Shown piece by piece: positions 8,797 to 15,920 of a stretch of 64,000 nucleotides of DNA. The stretch's first letter is position 1. Each line of letters opens with the position of its first letter. The stretch covers positions 1 to 64,000 of the forward strand of contig JAEUQE010000001.1 of assembly GCA_016789785.1 (NCBI GenBank), in the 5' to 3' direction. Under the pieces are notes generated by a model, which made no database searches, was not told where the DNA came from, and saw only the letters and a program-made list of their open reading frames with translations. The position numbers and the translations under genes were made by a program. This DNA is from Bryobacterales bacterium. GTDB lineage: Bacteria > Acidobacteriota > Terriglobia > Bryobacterales > Bryobacteraceae.

Positions 8797-8933
8797 CTTG
8801 AGTTTCTACATTCCCCGGGCTCAACGGTCGTGCACGGTAGCGCAGCCCCCAGGTCTGCCGCGCCTCCTCTCCAGGGGACGCCTCCGGGGCGGGCGCAGCT
8901 CCATGTACGCTGCATGTCCCGGCCTTTGCTGTG

Positions 8934-8953
8934 GAGAAGCACTGAGCTTCTCT
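8934..8953. repeat. inverted repeat GAGAAG...CTTCTC, copy 2
   Basis: Second copy of the 20-base unit, one base different from the first (GAGAAGCACTGA then G rather than T). It overlaps the stop of the minus-strand CxxCxxCC gene. The C-rich stretch between the copies (8797-8933) contains no gene I can support. Confidence 0.5.
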
Positions 8954-9467
8954 ACTTCTGCGTGATTCGCTGGAACCCTACTTCGTCCTTGAACGCTTCC
9001 AGCGTGTTGTAGGCGATCGGGCAATACGTCGCGCGATCCGGCATGTGCCACATGCGCGCCAGCAGAGATTGCTCCCCGCGCGCAAGATGTGGAAAGTCAT
9101 TGCACGTGCGCGGGCGTACGTCGTAGATGCCGCAAAGATTGCCTTCCAGAAACACGCAGCCCTTTTCCGTTCGCTTCAGAATCAACCCCTCTTCTTCGGA
9201 CTGCTCGGTGTAGTCCTTCAGAAAACGGCCGCGCGTCACTCCAATGAATCGCGCGATCGTGTCGATCTCCCGCTCTCGAATGCTGGCCGTGGCCACCCGG
9301 CAGCAGTTCGCGCACTCGGTGCAATCCACCGCGTCCTCCACCTCTTCGGCGATTTTCCGCAGACGCTTCTCCACGAAGTTGTGCGACTTCAGATGCGTTC
9401 GTAGGCGCTTGTTTTCTTCACGCTTCTTTTCGCCGAGGCGTTGGATTTGGACAAGGTCGGTGAGCAC
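8952..9467 (-). CDS. YkgJ-type CxxCxxCC cysteine cluster protein
   Basis: A 171-aa protein of the zinc- or iron-chelating family PF03692. The hallmark CTECANCC cluster lies in the middle (about 51-58), followed by further cysteines in KGCVFLEGNLCGIYDVRPRTC, the standard second half of the family motif. Metal binding is expected; the biological role is not established. The start is GTG at 9467; the nearest ATG upstream is out of frame. The N-terminal part is lysine/arginine-rich and helical. It sits 27 bases after a ThiF/MoeB-like gene in the same direction and may share its transcript. Confidence 0.85.
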   Translation of the reverse strand: MLTDLVQIQRLGEKKREENKRLRTHLKSHNFVEKRLRKIAEEVEDAVDCTECANCCRVATASIREREIDTIARFIGVTRGRFLKDYTEQSEEEGLILKRTEKGCVFLEGNLCGIYDVRPRTCNDFPHLARGEQSLLARMWHMPDRATYCPIAYNTLEAFKDEVGFQRITQK

Positions 9468-9494
9468 TACAGTTCATGATACCGGGCCGCGGCG

Positions 9495-10523
9495 TCAGGC
9501 ACCGACATACTTCGCGTACAAACTCCGCGCCACGCCGGTATCCTGCGTGCCCTTGATGATTGCCCGGCCATCGGGAAACACCGTCATCTCATACGCCGGC
9601 AGAAAGAAGCGGAGTGCGAATTCGTTCCGCCGCACCGCGCCCAACGGACGAAGCCGCTCCTCCAGCTCCACAAGATCCAGCGGCCTCTCGAGTTCGTGAA
9701 TCTGCACGGCATTGCGTCCACACAAACTGATTGGCTTCCGGCGCCGCCCTTCCAGATGAACGAACTGCCGCAACCCGCAAGCCGGGCAATCGGCGATTGG
9801 ATCCGGCTGCGAAATCTGCCGCGTCACGCCCGTCCATACGTCTGCAGTTGTGATCTTGCGCGGCACGCTGGCTCCACCATCCACCAGGATGCGAAAGGCC
9901 AGACTCACCTGCCACGACGCGATCAGCGCGGTCACCGTGTTCAACACACCAGCCGTCTCGCAGGTTGGCTGCACGCCGGAAGGTGGCTCGGGATAGATGC
10001 ACTTCAAGCAGCACGTCACACCAGGAACCACTGGCATCGCGAGCCCGTAGCTGCCCACCGCCGCCCCGTAGATCCAGGGAACATCTCGCGACAGCGCGAA
10101 ATCGTTGATCAAATACCGGGTCTCGAAGTTGTCGGTCGCATCGAGAATCAGGTCCGCCTCGCCCAGCAGGTCCTCCGCGTTCGCCGGCGTCAGATCGGCA
10201 ATGATGGGATGAACCATCACTTCCGAATTGATCTTCGCAATCCGCTCAGCGGCGGCTGCTGCTTTCGGCAAGGCGTTCGCGGCGTCTGACTCTTCAAACA
10301 GCCACTGCCGCTGCAGATTGCTGGCTTCCACGTAGTCACGGTCAATCAACGTCAGCGTGCCAGTGCCTGCCCGCGCCAGTGCCCCAGCCTGAAACGTTCC
10401 AAGCGCTCCCACGCCCACCACGGCGACGTGCGATTTTGCGAGTTTCGATTGACCCTCGCTTCCGATCCCAGCAAATCGGATCTGCCGGGAGTAGCGGTCC
10501 GGGAATGAGTGCGTGGAGTCCAA
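9495..10523 (-). CDS. ThiF/MoeB/HesA family adenylyltransferase
   Basis: E1-like enzyme of 342 aa that adenylates the C-terminus of a ubiquitin-fold sulfur carrier (MoaD or ThiS type). The nucleotide-binding GVGALGT near 37, the DRDYVEASNLQRQ block near 61-73 and DATDNFETR near 130 are typical. Two Cys pairs (CLKC near 173 and CPAC near 247) should bind structural zinc. After the core comes an extra 85-aa C-terminal domain beginning SLCGRN, seen in some ThiF/MoeB proteins in place of a rhodanese domain. The start is TTG at 10523, forced by an in-frame stop two codons upstream. Thiamine and molybdopterin roles cannot be separated here, since no carrier gene is in view. Confidence 0.87.
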   Translation of the reverse strand: MDSTHSFPDRYSRQIRFAGIGSEGQSKLAKSHVAVVGVGALGTFQAGALARAGTGTLTLIDRDYVEASNLQRQWLFEESDAANALPKAAAAAERIAKINSEVMVHPIIADLTPANAEDLLGEADLILDATDNFETRYLINDFALSRDVPWIYGAAVGSYGLAMPVVPGVTCCLKCIYPEPPSGVQPTCETAGVLNTVTALIASWQVSLAFRILVDGGASVPRKITTADVWTGVTRQISQPDPIADCPACGLRQFVHLEGRRRKPISLCGRNAVQIHELERPLDLVELEERLRPLGAVRRNEFALRFFLPAYEMTVFPDGRAIIKGTQDTGVARSLYAKYVGA

Positions 10524-10727
10524 ACTTCAGCGTAGAGCATTTTCGGGGTGAGTTCTTCCCCCGGTTCCGAATGAGCACTCGCATCCGGCCGCAGACCGCC
10601 TCGCTCTCTTCCAATCTCAGGATCAGCCGGCGTCGTCCAATTGCTTGCAGGGGACTGCGGTCCGCATCAGTGTATTCTGGTATGTACGGGCAGATCACAC
10701 AGCCCTGAACGTTCCGGCCACGCCCGC

Positions 10728-12104
10728 ATGATCCGACTCTTCAGCGTCTTCATCCCCACGTCGATCCTGGGTCTTCTCCTGTCAGAGCTTCTCCTGGTTT
10801 CGGGCATTTTCGCCACGGCATGTTACTTCACGGTCGAAAGCGGTATGTACCTTTTCCTGATGGCGGAGGACGGCCTTGCCAGGCTTCTGTTTCTCATCGG
10901 GAGCGTGATGGTAGGCCTCCACTTCAACGACTTCTATACCACTACCCGTGTCCGATCGAGAGTCCTCGTCTATCAGCAGGTATGCCTGACCATCGGTGCG
11001 GCGCTCCTTCTTCAGGCTGCCATCGCCTACCTCAATGTGAACTGGCGCATGCCGCGCAAAGCCATGTTGATCGGCAGTACGGTGTGCCTTGTCCTGCTGC
11101 CCACCTGGCGCATTCTCTACAGCAAAATCATATTGAGCATCCTCGGCGCCGAGCGGTTATTGCTGATTGGAAGCAGTCCCGCGCTGGGCCGGCTGAGCCG
11201 CCATCTGCTGGACCATCCGGACCTCGGGCTACGTCCCATGGGGCTGGTATGCGAAGGCGATCCGCCTCCCGGCGTGGAGTGGCTAGGCCCGACCAAGGAC
11301 CTCGCGCAAATCGTCAACCAGACCACCCCGTCCCGTCTGATTGCCGGCCTGGAACCTGGTGAAGACAGAAACATCACGGATCTGCTCGAAGCACGCCAGC
11401 ACGGGATCGTCGTGGAGGATGTATCGAAGCTGTACGAGAACGTTCTTGGCCGCGTCTGTCTGAGCCGCCTGCGTCCTGGCGATGTCGCCTTGGGACACGA
11501 ACTCGAGCCGAAACCCCGCAACCTCCTGATCCACACGCTCTATTCCTTTCTGATCGGCCTGACGGGACTCGTTCTTGCGTCGCCCTTGATGCTACTCACC
11601 GCGTTCGCCGTACGCCTCACATCGCGCGGTCCCATACTGTTCCGTCAGACCCGTGTTGGCCTGAACAACACGACGTTCACGCTTTACAAGTTCCGGTCGA
11701 TGTATGCGGACGCCGAGGCGAGAACCGGCGCGGTCTGGGCCCAGGCGAACGATCCCCGCGTGACACCCATCGGCCGCTGGTTGAGAAGTCTGCGGCTGGA
11801 CGAACTTCCGCAACTGTTCAACGTGCTGCGGGGCGAGATGGCGATTGTCGGCCCCAGACCCGAGCGGCCCGAGTTCGTCAAACCGCTGGCTGAGAAGATC
11901 CCGTTCTATCTCAACCGCCATGCGGTCAAACCCGGCATCACGGGGTGGGCCCAGATCAACTACAAGTACGGCAATACGATCGAGGATACTGTCGTGAAAC
12001 TCGAATACGATCTCTACTACATCCGGAACCTGTCGCTTTCGCTCGATTTTCTGATCATGTTCCACACCGTGAAGACGATGTTGCTCACGCGCGGCGCTCA
12101 CTAG
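10728..12104 (+). CDS. exopolysaccharide polyprenyl glycosylphosphotransferase (EpsB/TIGR03013-like)
   Basis: Membrane glycosyl-1-phosphate transferase of 458 aa that starts polysaccharide synthesis by putting a sugar phosphate on undecaprenyl phosphate. The N-terminal half has several transmembrane segments and a CoA-binding-like Rossmann region (about 135-255). Another membrane segment near 270-295 precedes the catalytic bacterial sugar transferase domain with FRQTRVG, KFRSMYADAE, RLDELPQLFNVL, VGPRPERP and KPGITGWAQ, which are the full set of family motifs. The ATG at 10728 is preferred over an in-frame upstream extension that reads through intergenic sequence. It is divergent from the ThiF-like gene; 204 bases lie between with no clear promoter. 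Confidence 0.92.
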   Translation: MIRLFSVFIPTSILGLLLSELLLVSGIFATACYFTVESGMYLFLMAEDGLARLLFLIGSVMVGLHFNDFYTTTRVRSRVLVYQQVCLTIGAALLLQAAIAYLNVNWRMPRKAMLIGSTVCLVLLPTWRILYSKIILSILGAERLLLIGSSPALGRLSRHLLDHPDLGLRPMGLVCEGDPPPGVEWLGPTKDLAQIVNQTTPSRLIAGLEPGEDRNITDLLEARQHGIVVEDVSKLYENVLGRVCLSRLRPGDVALGHELEPKPRNLLIHTLYSFLIGLTGLVLASPLMLLTAFAVRLTSRGPILFRQTRVGLNNTTFTLYKFRSMYADAEARTGAVWAQANDPRVTPIGRWLRSLRLDELPQLFNVLRGEMAIVGPRPERPEFVKPLAEKIPFYLNRHAVKPGITGWAQINYKYGNTIEDTVVKLEYDLYYIRNLSLSLDFLIMFHTVKTMLLTRGAH

Positions 12105-12174
12105 CCGCGCCCAGCCGCCGCTCCGGCAAAATTCTCCTGAGAGCTTTTCCCTGTTGCGGCCACGATGTCTATGA

Positions 12175-12618
12175 ATGGAAAGGTGTCTCAGTAAGCGCCT
12201 GGGATGGGTGGAGTATTCCGGCGAATCCGTGGTGGAGTTTCCAGGCGGCCTGCCCGCGTTCGAGCACGAGACGCGCTTCGTTCTGATTGAACGTCAGGAA
12301 ACCGAACCAGTGATCTTCCTGCAGAGTCTGCGCACCGACAGTTTGTGCTTTCTCAGCGTCCCCGTGGAGACGCTTGATTCCTGCTACCAACTGGCCCTCG
12401 GCGCCGAAGAAGAGGACCTGTTCGGCTCTCCGTCCCGCCAGGATCTGCTTTGTCTGGCCCTGCTGACACTGCCCGAGAGCGGGCCGCCGACCGCCAACCT
12501 GAAAGCTCCCATCGTCATTCACCGCCAGAGCCGAAAAGCCCAGCAGGTGATACAGCCAGCGCCGGGCTACTCGTTTGCGCAGCCCCTGGGTCCGGCACCG
12601 GAGGACCCATGCTCGTAA
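12175..12618 (+). CDS. fliW: flagellar assembly factor FliW
   Basis: FliW, 147 aa. It binds flagellin and, when free, binds CsrA and releases its repression of flagellin translation. The family start pattern WVEYSGESVVEFPGGLPAFE is present near residues 11-30, with the usual beta-barrel body and ANLKAPIVIH near 109-118. The coding end overlaps the csrA start by 10 bases, the classic fliW-csrA arrangement, and the flagellin gene follows. No Shine-Dalgarno is obvious before the ATG at 12175. The C-terminal tail is slightly long and Pro-rich. Confidence 0.93.
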   Translation: MERCLSKRLGWVEYSGESVVEFPGGLPAFEHETRFVLIERQETEPVIFLQSLRTDSLCFLSVPVETLDSCYQLALGAEEEDLFGSPSRQDLLCLALLTLPESGPPTANLKAPIVIHRQSRKAQQVIQPAPGYSFAQPLGPAPEDPCS

Positions 12619-12836
12619 TCGGACGGCGCGTTGGGGAGTCGATCTTGATCGGCGGAGAAATCGAAGTCCAGATTGTCGATGCGAGCCCGTCGCGCGTCAA
12701 ACTCGGGATTCGTGCACCCAAACACTGGCAGGTGTTGCGGAAGGAGGTGCAGCAGACCGCGGAGTCGAATCGCGAGGCGTCGAGGAACGCCTCCGACGAG
12801 GCGTTGCTGCGTCTGGTCGAGAACCTACGGAGATGA
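12609..12836 (+). CDS. csrA: carbon storage regulator CsrA
   Basis: CsrA, 75 aa, a dimeric RNA-binding protein that represses translation by binding GGA motifs in hairpin loops. The N-terminal strand MLVIGRRVGESILIG and the basic C-terminal part (APKHWQVLRKEV) are both typical. It overlaps fliW by 10 bases and lies 161 bases before a flagellin gene whose leader contains a GGA hairpin (12954-12971). By analogy with Bacillus, FliW, CsrA and flagellin would form a partner-switching loop. Another GGA hairpin at 26008-26025 suggests a second target. Confidence 0.95.
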   Translation: MLVIGRRVGESILIGGEIEVQIVDASPSRVKLGIRAPKHWQVLRKEVQQTAESNREASRNASDEALLRLVENLRR

Positions 12837-12889
12837 CCCTAAGTGCAGGCAATTCGTTCGTATCCCCTATAGCCTAAGTCGATTTCCCT

Positions 12890-12917
12890 CCAATCCGGTT
12901 TTCACGCGCACCGATAA
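12890..12917 (+). promoter_or_regulatory. sigma28-like promoter of the flagellin gene
   Basis: ACCGATAA at 12910-12917 matches the flagellar sigma28 -10 consensus GCCGATAA in 7 of 8 positions. The -35 is weak: CCAA at 12890-12893 with a 16-base spacer. Transcription would start near 12924, giving a leader of about 74 bases that contains the CsrA-type hairpin. Confidence 0.55.
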
Positions 12918-12937
12918 GCCCATCAAGCGAGGATCTC

Positions 12938-12993
12938 CGAGCGGGGTGCTCGCATGGGGATGGATCCCCATAGACAAGTCGTTTCTAGGAGAG
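12938..12993 (+). promoter_or_regulatory. flagellin mRNA leader with CsrA-type hairpin and ribosome binding site
   Basis: Two hairpins lie in tandem. CGAGC (12938-12942) pairs with GCTCG (12948-12952). ATGGGG (12954-12959) pairs with CCCCAT (12966-12971), presenting ATGGAT in a six-base loop, the A-N-GGA signature of a CsrA site. A second GGA lies 26 bases further, inside the ribosome binding site GGAGAG (12988-12993), 4 bases before the flagellin ATG. This two-site layout fits CsrA bridging and blocking of ribosome entry. Confidence 0.7.
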
Positions 12994-12997
12994 AAAC

Positions 12998-15757
12998 ATG
13001 GGCTTTCAGATCAATACAAACGTTCCGTCGTTGATCTCGCAGGAGAACCTGCGTCAGACATCGAACTTCCAACAGAAGACAATCGAGCGCGTTACTTCGG
13101 GTTTGCGCATTACCTCGTCGGGCGATGATGCCGCGGGATTGGCGATCGCCAACGGCTTCCGGTCCGACATTGCGGTGCTGAACCAGGGTATTCGTAATGC
13201 GAACGATGGTTTGAGCACACTGCAGATCATCGATGGTGGTATCAACAACATTTCGAAGCTGCTGGACCGGGCCAGAACACTCGCCACGCAATCGGCATCG
13301 GGCACCTTCACGGGATCCCGTTCGGTGCTGAATGCGGAATTTGAGAGCGTGTTGACGGAAATCAACCGTCAGGCGCAGGCGATTGGATTGGACCGGGGCG
13401 GGCAGTTCGCGAAATCACTGAGCGTGTTCATCGGCGGCGGCAAGTCCAACGCGGGCGTTAATGAGATCTCGAACGGTTCGGTGGGCGTGAATCTGACGGC
13501 TTCCACGGTGGACACTCAGAGTTTGGGGTTGAGCGGTGTACAGGCGGCGAGCGCGGCGGGGACGGATCTTTCGGCGAGTTCGGCGACGACGAACGTGCAG
13601 TCGATCGTCAATGACACGACGAACAAGAACTCGACGGCGGTTGCGGGCTACAGCCAGTTTGTTTTCAGGGGCGCTGGTTTTTCAGATGCCGACAAGATTA
13701 CGGCTTCGGTGAATCTTTCGGGCGTCACCAATACGGCAACGTTGGTAGAAGCAGTGAACTCGGCGATTGACGCGGCTGGCAACGGCACCACGTCGGCGGC
13801 CACCGCATTCAAGAATGCCAATATCCGTGCGGTGGTGGTGACCGACAAGCAAGCGGACGGTACGGTGAAGGAGCGGCTTGGGTTCGCATCCTCGACCGGA
13901 GCGTTCCAGGTACAGGCGGGCGACCGCGTGTCGAATGCACTCCTCGGCAACTTCGTGAGCGGAGCGACGGGCAAGTCTCTGAGCACCACGTTTGTGGGCC
14001 AGGGAACGGTAACGGGCACATCGACGGGCGCCGGTTCGGCGAATGTGATCGTGCGTGTCCAGGGCAGCGGCTTGACAGGCCCGGTGGATATCGCACTGGG
14101 AATCACGCAGGGCACCACCACGGCGGCCCAGTTGGCATCGGCGCTGAAGACGGCGGTGGACAACAACGCGACGCTGCAAGCGGCTGGCATTTCGCTCGAC
14201 ACTCCGGTGTCGAGTGAATCTCTGGTGTTCCGCAGCCGGACGGGCGAACGGTTCGAAGTGCAGGCGGTGGGCGACAACGACAACTTGCTGGGACTCGGTG
14301 GCTGGCGTCTTGACACCGACACCGGCACGGCGTTTGAGTACACTTCCATCACCAGTGGGGCGGTAGCGAGCTTGGCGACAACTTCGACGGCAACGTTTGA
14401 GTTCTCGATCGGCGGCGGTGCGAAGCAGTCGATCTCTATCGCGAGTCTGGAAACCGCGGACGCAACAGGCGCGGTGGCTGCGATCAACGCCCAGATTGCT
14501 ACGAACTCCACGTTGTCGGCGGCTGGTCTGAAGGCTACCGTATCGGGCGGCACCGCGATCAAGATCGAATCGACCAATGGCAGCGCGTTTCGCTTCCTGC
14601 AGAGCGCCAGCAGCGCCAACTCCGACGATTTCGGCTTCGGCACTGCCGGTGCGGTGAGCGCGACCTATGCGGCCAATTACGCCGACGCCATCTACTCCAC
14701 CACGGATGGTACTTATGCCATCACCGCGTCGACCAATGACACGTTCAAGTTCTCGGTGAATGGTGGCACGGAAACTTCCATCACCCTGACCGCGGGCGCG
14801 GCCCGTACCGTCACACAGGTCGCCGCCGATCTCAACGGCGACGGTACGTTTGCGGCGGCTGCCACAGCCTATGTGGTCAACGGTCAACTTGCGATTACCG
14901 CCGACTCGGCCAACACGAAGCTCAAGATCACTGGCGGCACCGGGCTCGCGACCCTCGGCTTTGAGGCAGGATCGAGCAACTATGCCGACAAGGCCACCGT
15001 CAATTCGGGCGGCGCATATGCAACCGAATTGGGCACCGACAAAGAGGTGTTCAGCTTCAACTCCCTGCGCGACGGCGCTCAGGATCAGACGCTGACGCTT
15101 TCGGCCGTCGACAGCCAGGGCTCGGAACGCTCTCTCGCCATCACCCTTCGCAACGACGGCACGGCTCGCAATGCCCGGTCCCTCGACGAGACCATCAAAT
15201 CCATCAACACCCAACTTCAGCAGTCCTCAGACCCGACTCTGAAGCAACTGGTCGCCGTGAAGGAACAGACCTCCAACGGCAAGGAAGAGGGAATCCGTTT
15301 CCTCAGCACGTTGAAGGACTTCCGCGTGTCGGTGGGCGTCAGCTCCGGATCGACGGCGGCATCTGAAATCGGCGTGTTTGACGGCACTTCCGGCACCACC
15401 GTGCTCGGTCAGGGTGTAGTCGCGAAGTCGGCGCAGTCCGCGGGTGGAAGCCAGCTCGATATCAGCAATGTCGAAGGCGCAACTGCTGCGGTAACTGCCC
15501 TCGCCAACGCGGTCAGCAAGCTCGGCGACGCACAAGCCGTGGTCGGCCGTGGTCAGAATCAGTTCAACTACGCCATCAACCTGGCGCAGTCTCAGGTCAC
15601 CAACATCGCGGCTGCCGAATCGCGCATCCGTGACGCCGACCTCGCGCAGGAAGCCGCCAACCTGACCAAGGCCCAGATCGTTCTCCAGGCCGGTGTCGCC
15701 GCGGCTGCCCAGGCCAACTCGGCGCCGCAGCAGGTCCTCGCCCTCCTGCGAGGCTAA
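12998..15757 (+). CDS. fliC: flagellin, very long form
   Basis: Flagellin of 919 aa, the filament subunit exported by the flagellar type III system. The conserved N-terminal D0/D1 region (about 1-140, from MGFQINTNVPSL through TSGLRITSSGDDAAGLAIAN) and the C-terminal D1/D0 region (about 820-919, ending QQVLALLRG) are intact. About 680 aa of Thr/Ala/Gly/Ser-rich beta sequence lies between them, where many flagellins have 100-300 aa. Within it, motifs such as TFEFSIGG and TFKFSVNGG recur, suggesting repeated surface domains. GGAGAG lies 4 bases before the ATG. The gene is preceded by fliW-csrA, ends at a strong terminator and is followed by a GT41 glycosyltransferase gene, so the Ser/Thr-rich surface may be glycosylated (inference). 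Confidence 0.95.
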   Translation: MGFQINTNVPSLISQENLRQTSNFQQKTIERVTSGLRITSSGDDAAGLAIANGFRSDIAVLNQGIRNANDGLSTLQIIDGGINNISKLLDRARTLATQSASGTFTGSRSVLNAEFESVLTEINRQAQAIGLDRGGQFAKSLSVFIGGGKSNAGVNEISNGSVGVNLTASTVDTQSLGLSGVQAASAAGTDLSASSATTNVQSIVNDTTNKNSTAVAGYSQFVFRGAGFSDADKITASVNLSGVTNTATLVEAVNSAIDAAGNGTTSAATAFKNANIRAVVVTDKQADGTVKERLGFASSTGAFQVQAGDRVSNALLGNFVSGATGKSLSTTFVGQGTVTGTSTGAGSANVIVRVQGSGLTGPVDIALGITQGTTTAAQLASALKTAVDNNATLQAAGISLDTPVSSESLVFRSRTGERFEVQAVGDNDNLLGLGGWRLDTDTGTAFEYTSITSGAVASLATTSTATFEFSIGGGAKQSISIASLETADATGAVAAINAQIATNSTLSAAGLKATVSGGTAIKIESTNGSAFRFLQSASSANSDDFGFGTAGAVSATYAANYADAIYSTTDGTYAITASTNDTFKFSVNGGTETSITLTAGAARTVTQVAADLNGDGTFAAAATAYVVNGQLAITADSANTKLKITGGTGLATLGFEAGSSNYADKATVNSGGAYATELGTDKEVFSFNSLRDGAQDQTLTLSAVDSQGSERSLAITLRNDGTARNARSLDETIKSINTQLQQSSDPTLKQLVAVKEQTSNGKEEGIRFLSTLKDFRVSVGVSSGSTAASEIGVFDGTSGTTVLGQGVVAKSAQSAGGSQLDISNVEGATAAVTALANAVSKLGDAQAVVGRGQNQFNYAINLAQSQVTNIAAAESRIRDADLAQEAANLTKAQIVLQAGVAAAAQANSAPQQVLALLRG

Positions 15758-15783
15758 GTCTCCACTTAGTCAACTTACAGCGT

Positions 15784-15810
15784 CCGCGGAGATCCCAACG
15801 GTCTCCGCGG
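15784..15810 (+). other. hairpin downstream of flagellin
   Basis: CCGCGGAGA (15784-15792) pairs perfectly with TCTCCGCGG (15802-15810). There is no T-run, so it is more likely a 3'-end stabilising stem than a terminator. The true terminator follows at 15834. Confidence 0.6.
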
Positions 15811-15833
15811 CAAGAGTTTCCCGCAGTCGCTCC

Positions 15834-15880
15834 ACTCCCGCCCGCGCTCTTTCGAGCGTTGGCGGGAGTTTTCTTTTGTT
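15834..15880 (+). terminator. intrinsic terminator of the flagellin gene
   Basis: ACTCCCGCC (15834-15842) pairs with GGCGGGAGT (15861-15869), with an inner stem CGCTC/GAGCG (15845-15849 and 15854-15858). A T-rich tract follows from 15869. It separates the flagellin transcript from the next gene. Confidence 0.88.
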
Positions 15881-15884
15881 TTAC

Positions 15885-15911
15885 TAAACTTCCCGCCGTC
15901 TTTGCCGATCG
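15885..15911 (+). promoter_or_regulatory. sigma28-like promoter of the GT41 gene
   Basis: TAAA (15885-15888), a spacer of exactly 15 bases, then GCCGATCG (15904-15911). This is the flagellar sigma28 pattern TAAA-N15-GCCGATAA with all positions matched except the last two. The start codon at 15921 lies only 9 bases after the -10 box, so the transcript would be nearly leaderless. Confidence 0.65.
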
Positions 15912-15920
15912 TTCTCATGG

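Noticed and set aside
8830..8951. Possible small gene in the C-rich gap between the phosphatidyltransferase and CxxCxxCC genes
   Set aside because: The readable peptide has no conserved look, no ribosome binding site, and runs antisense into the neighbouring gene.
13682..15214. 510-codon minus-strand open frame inside the flagellin gene
   Set aside because: Arg/Gly/Val/His-rich shadow of the Thr/Ala-rich flagellin coding strand with no start signal or recognisable domain.
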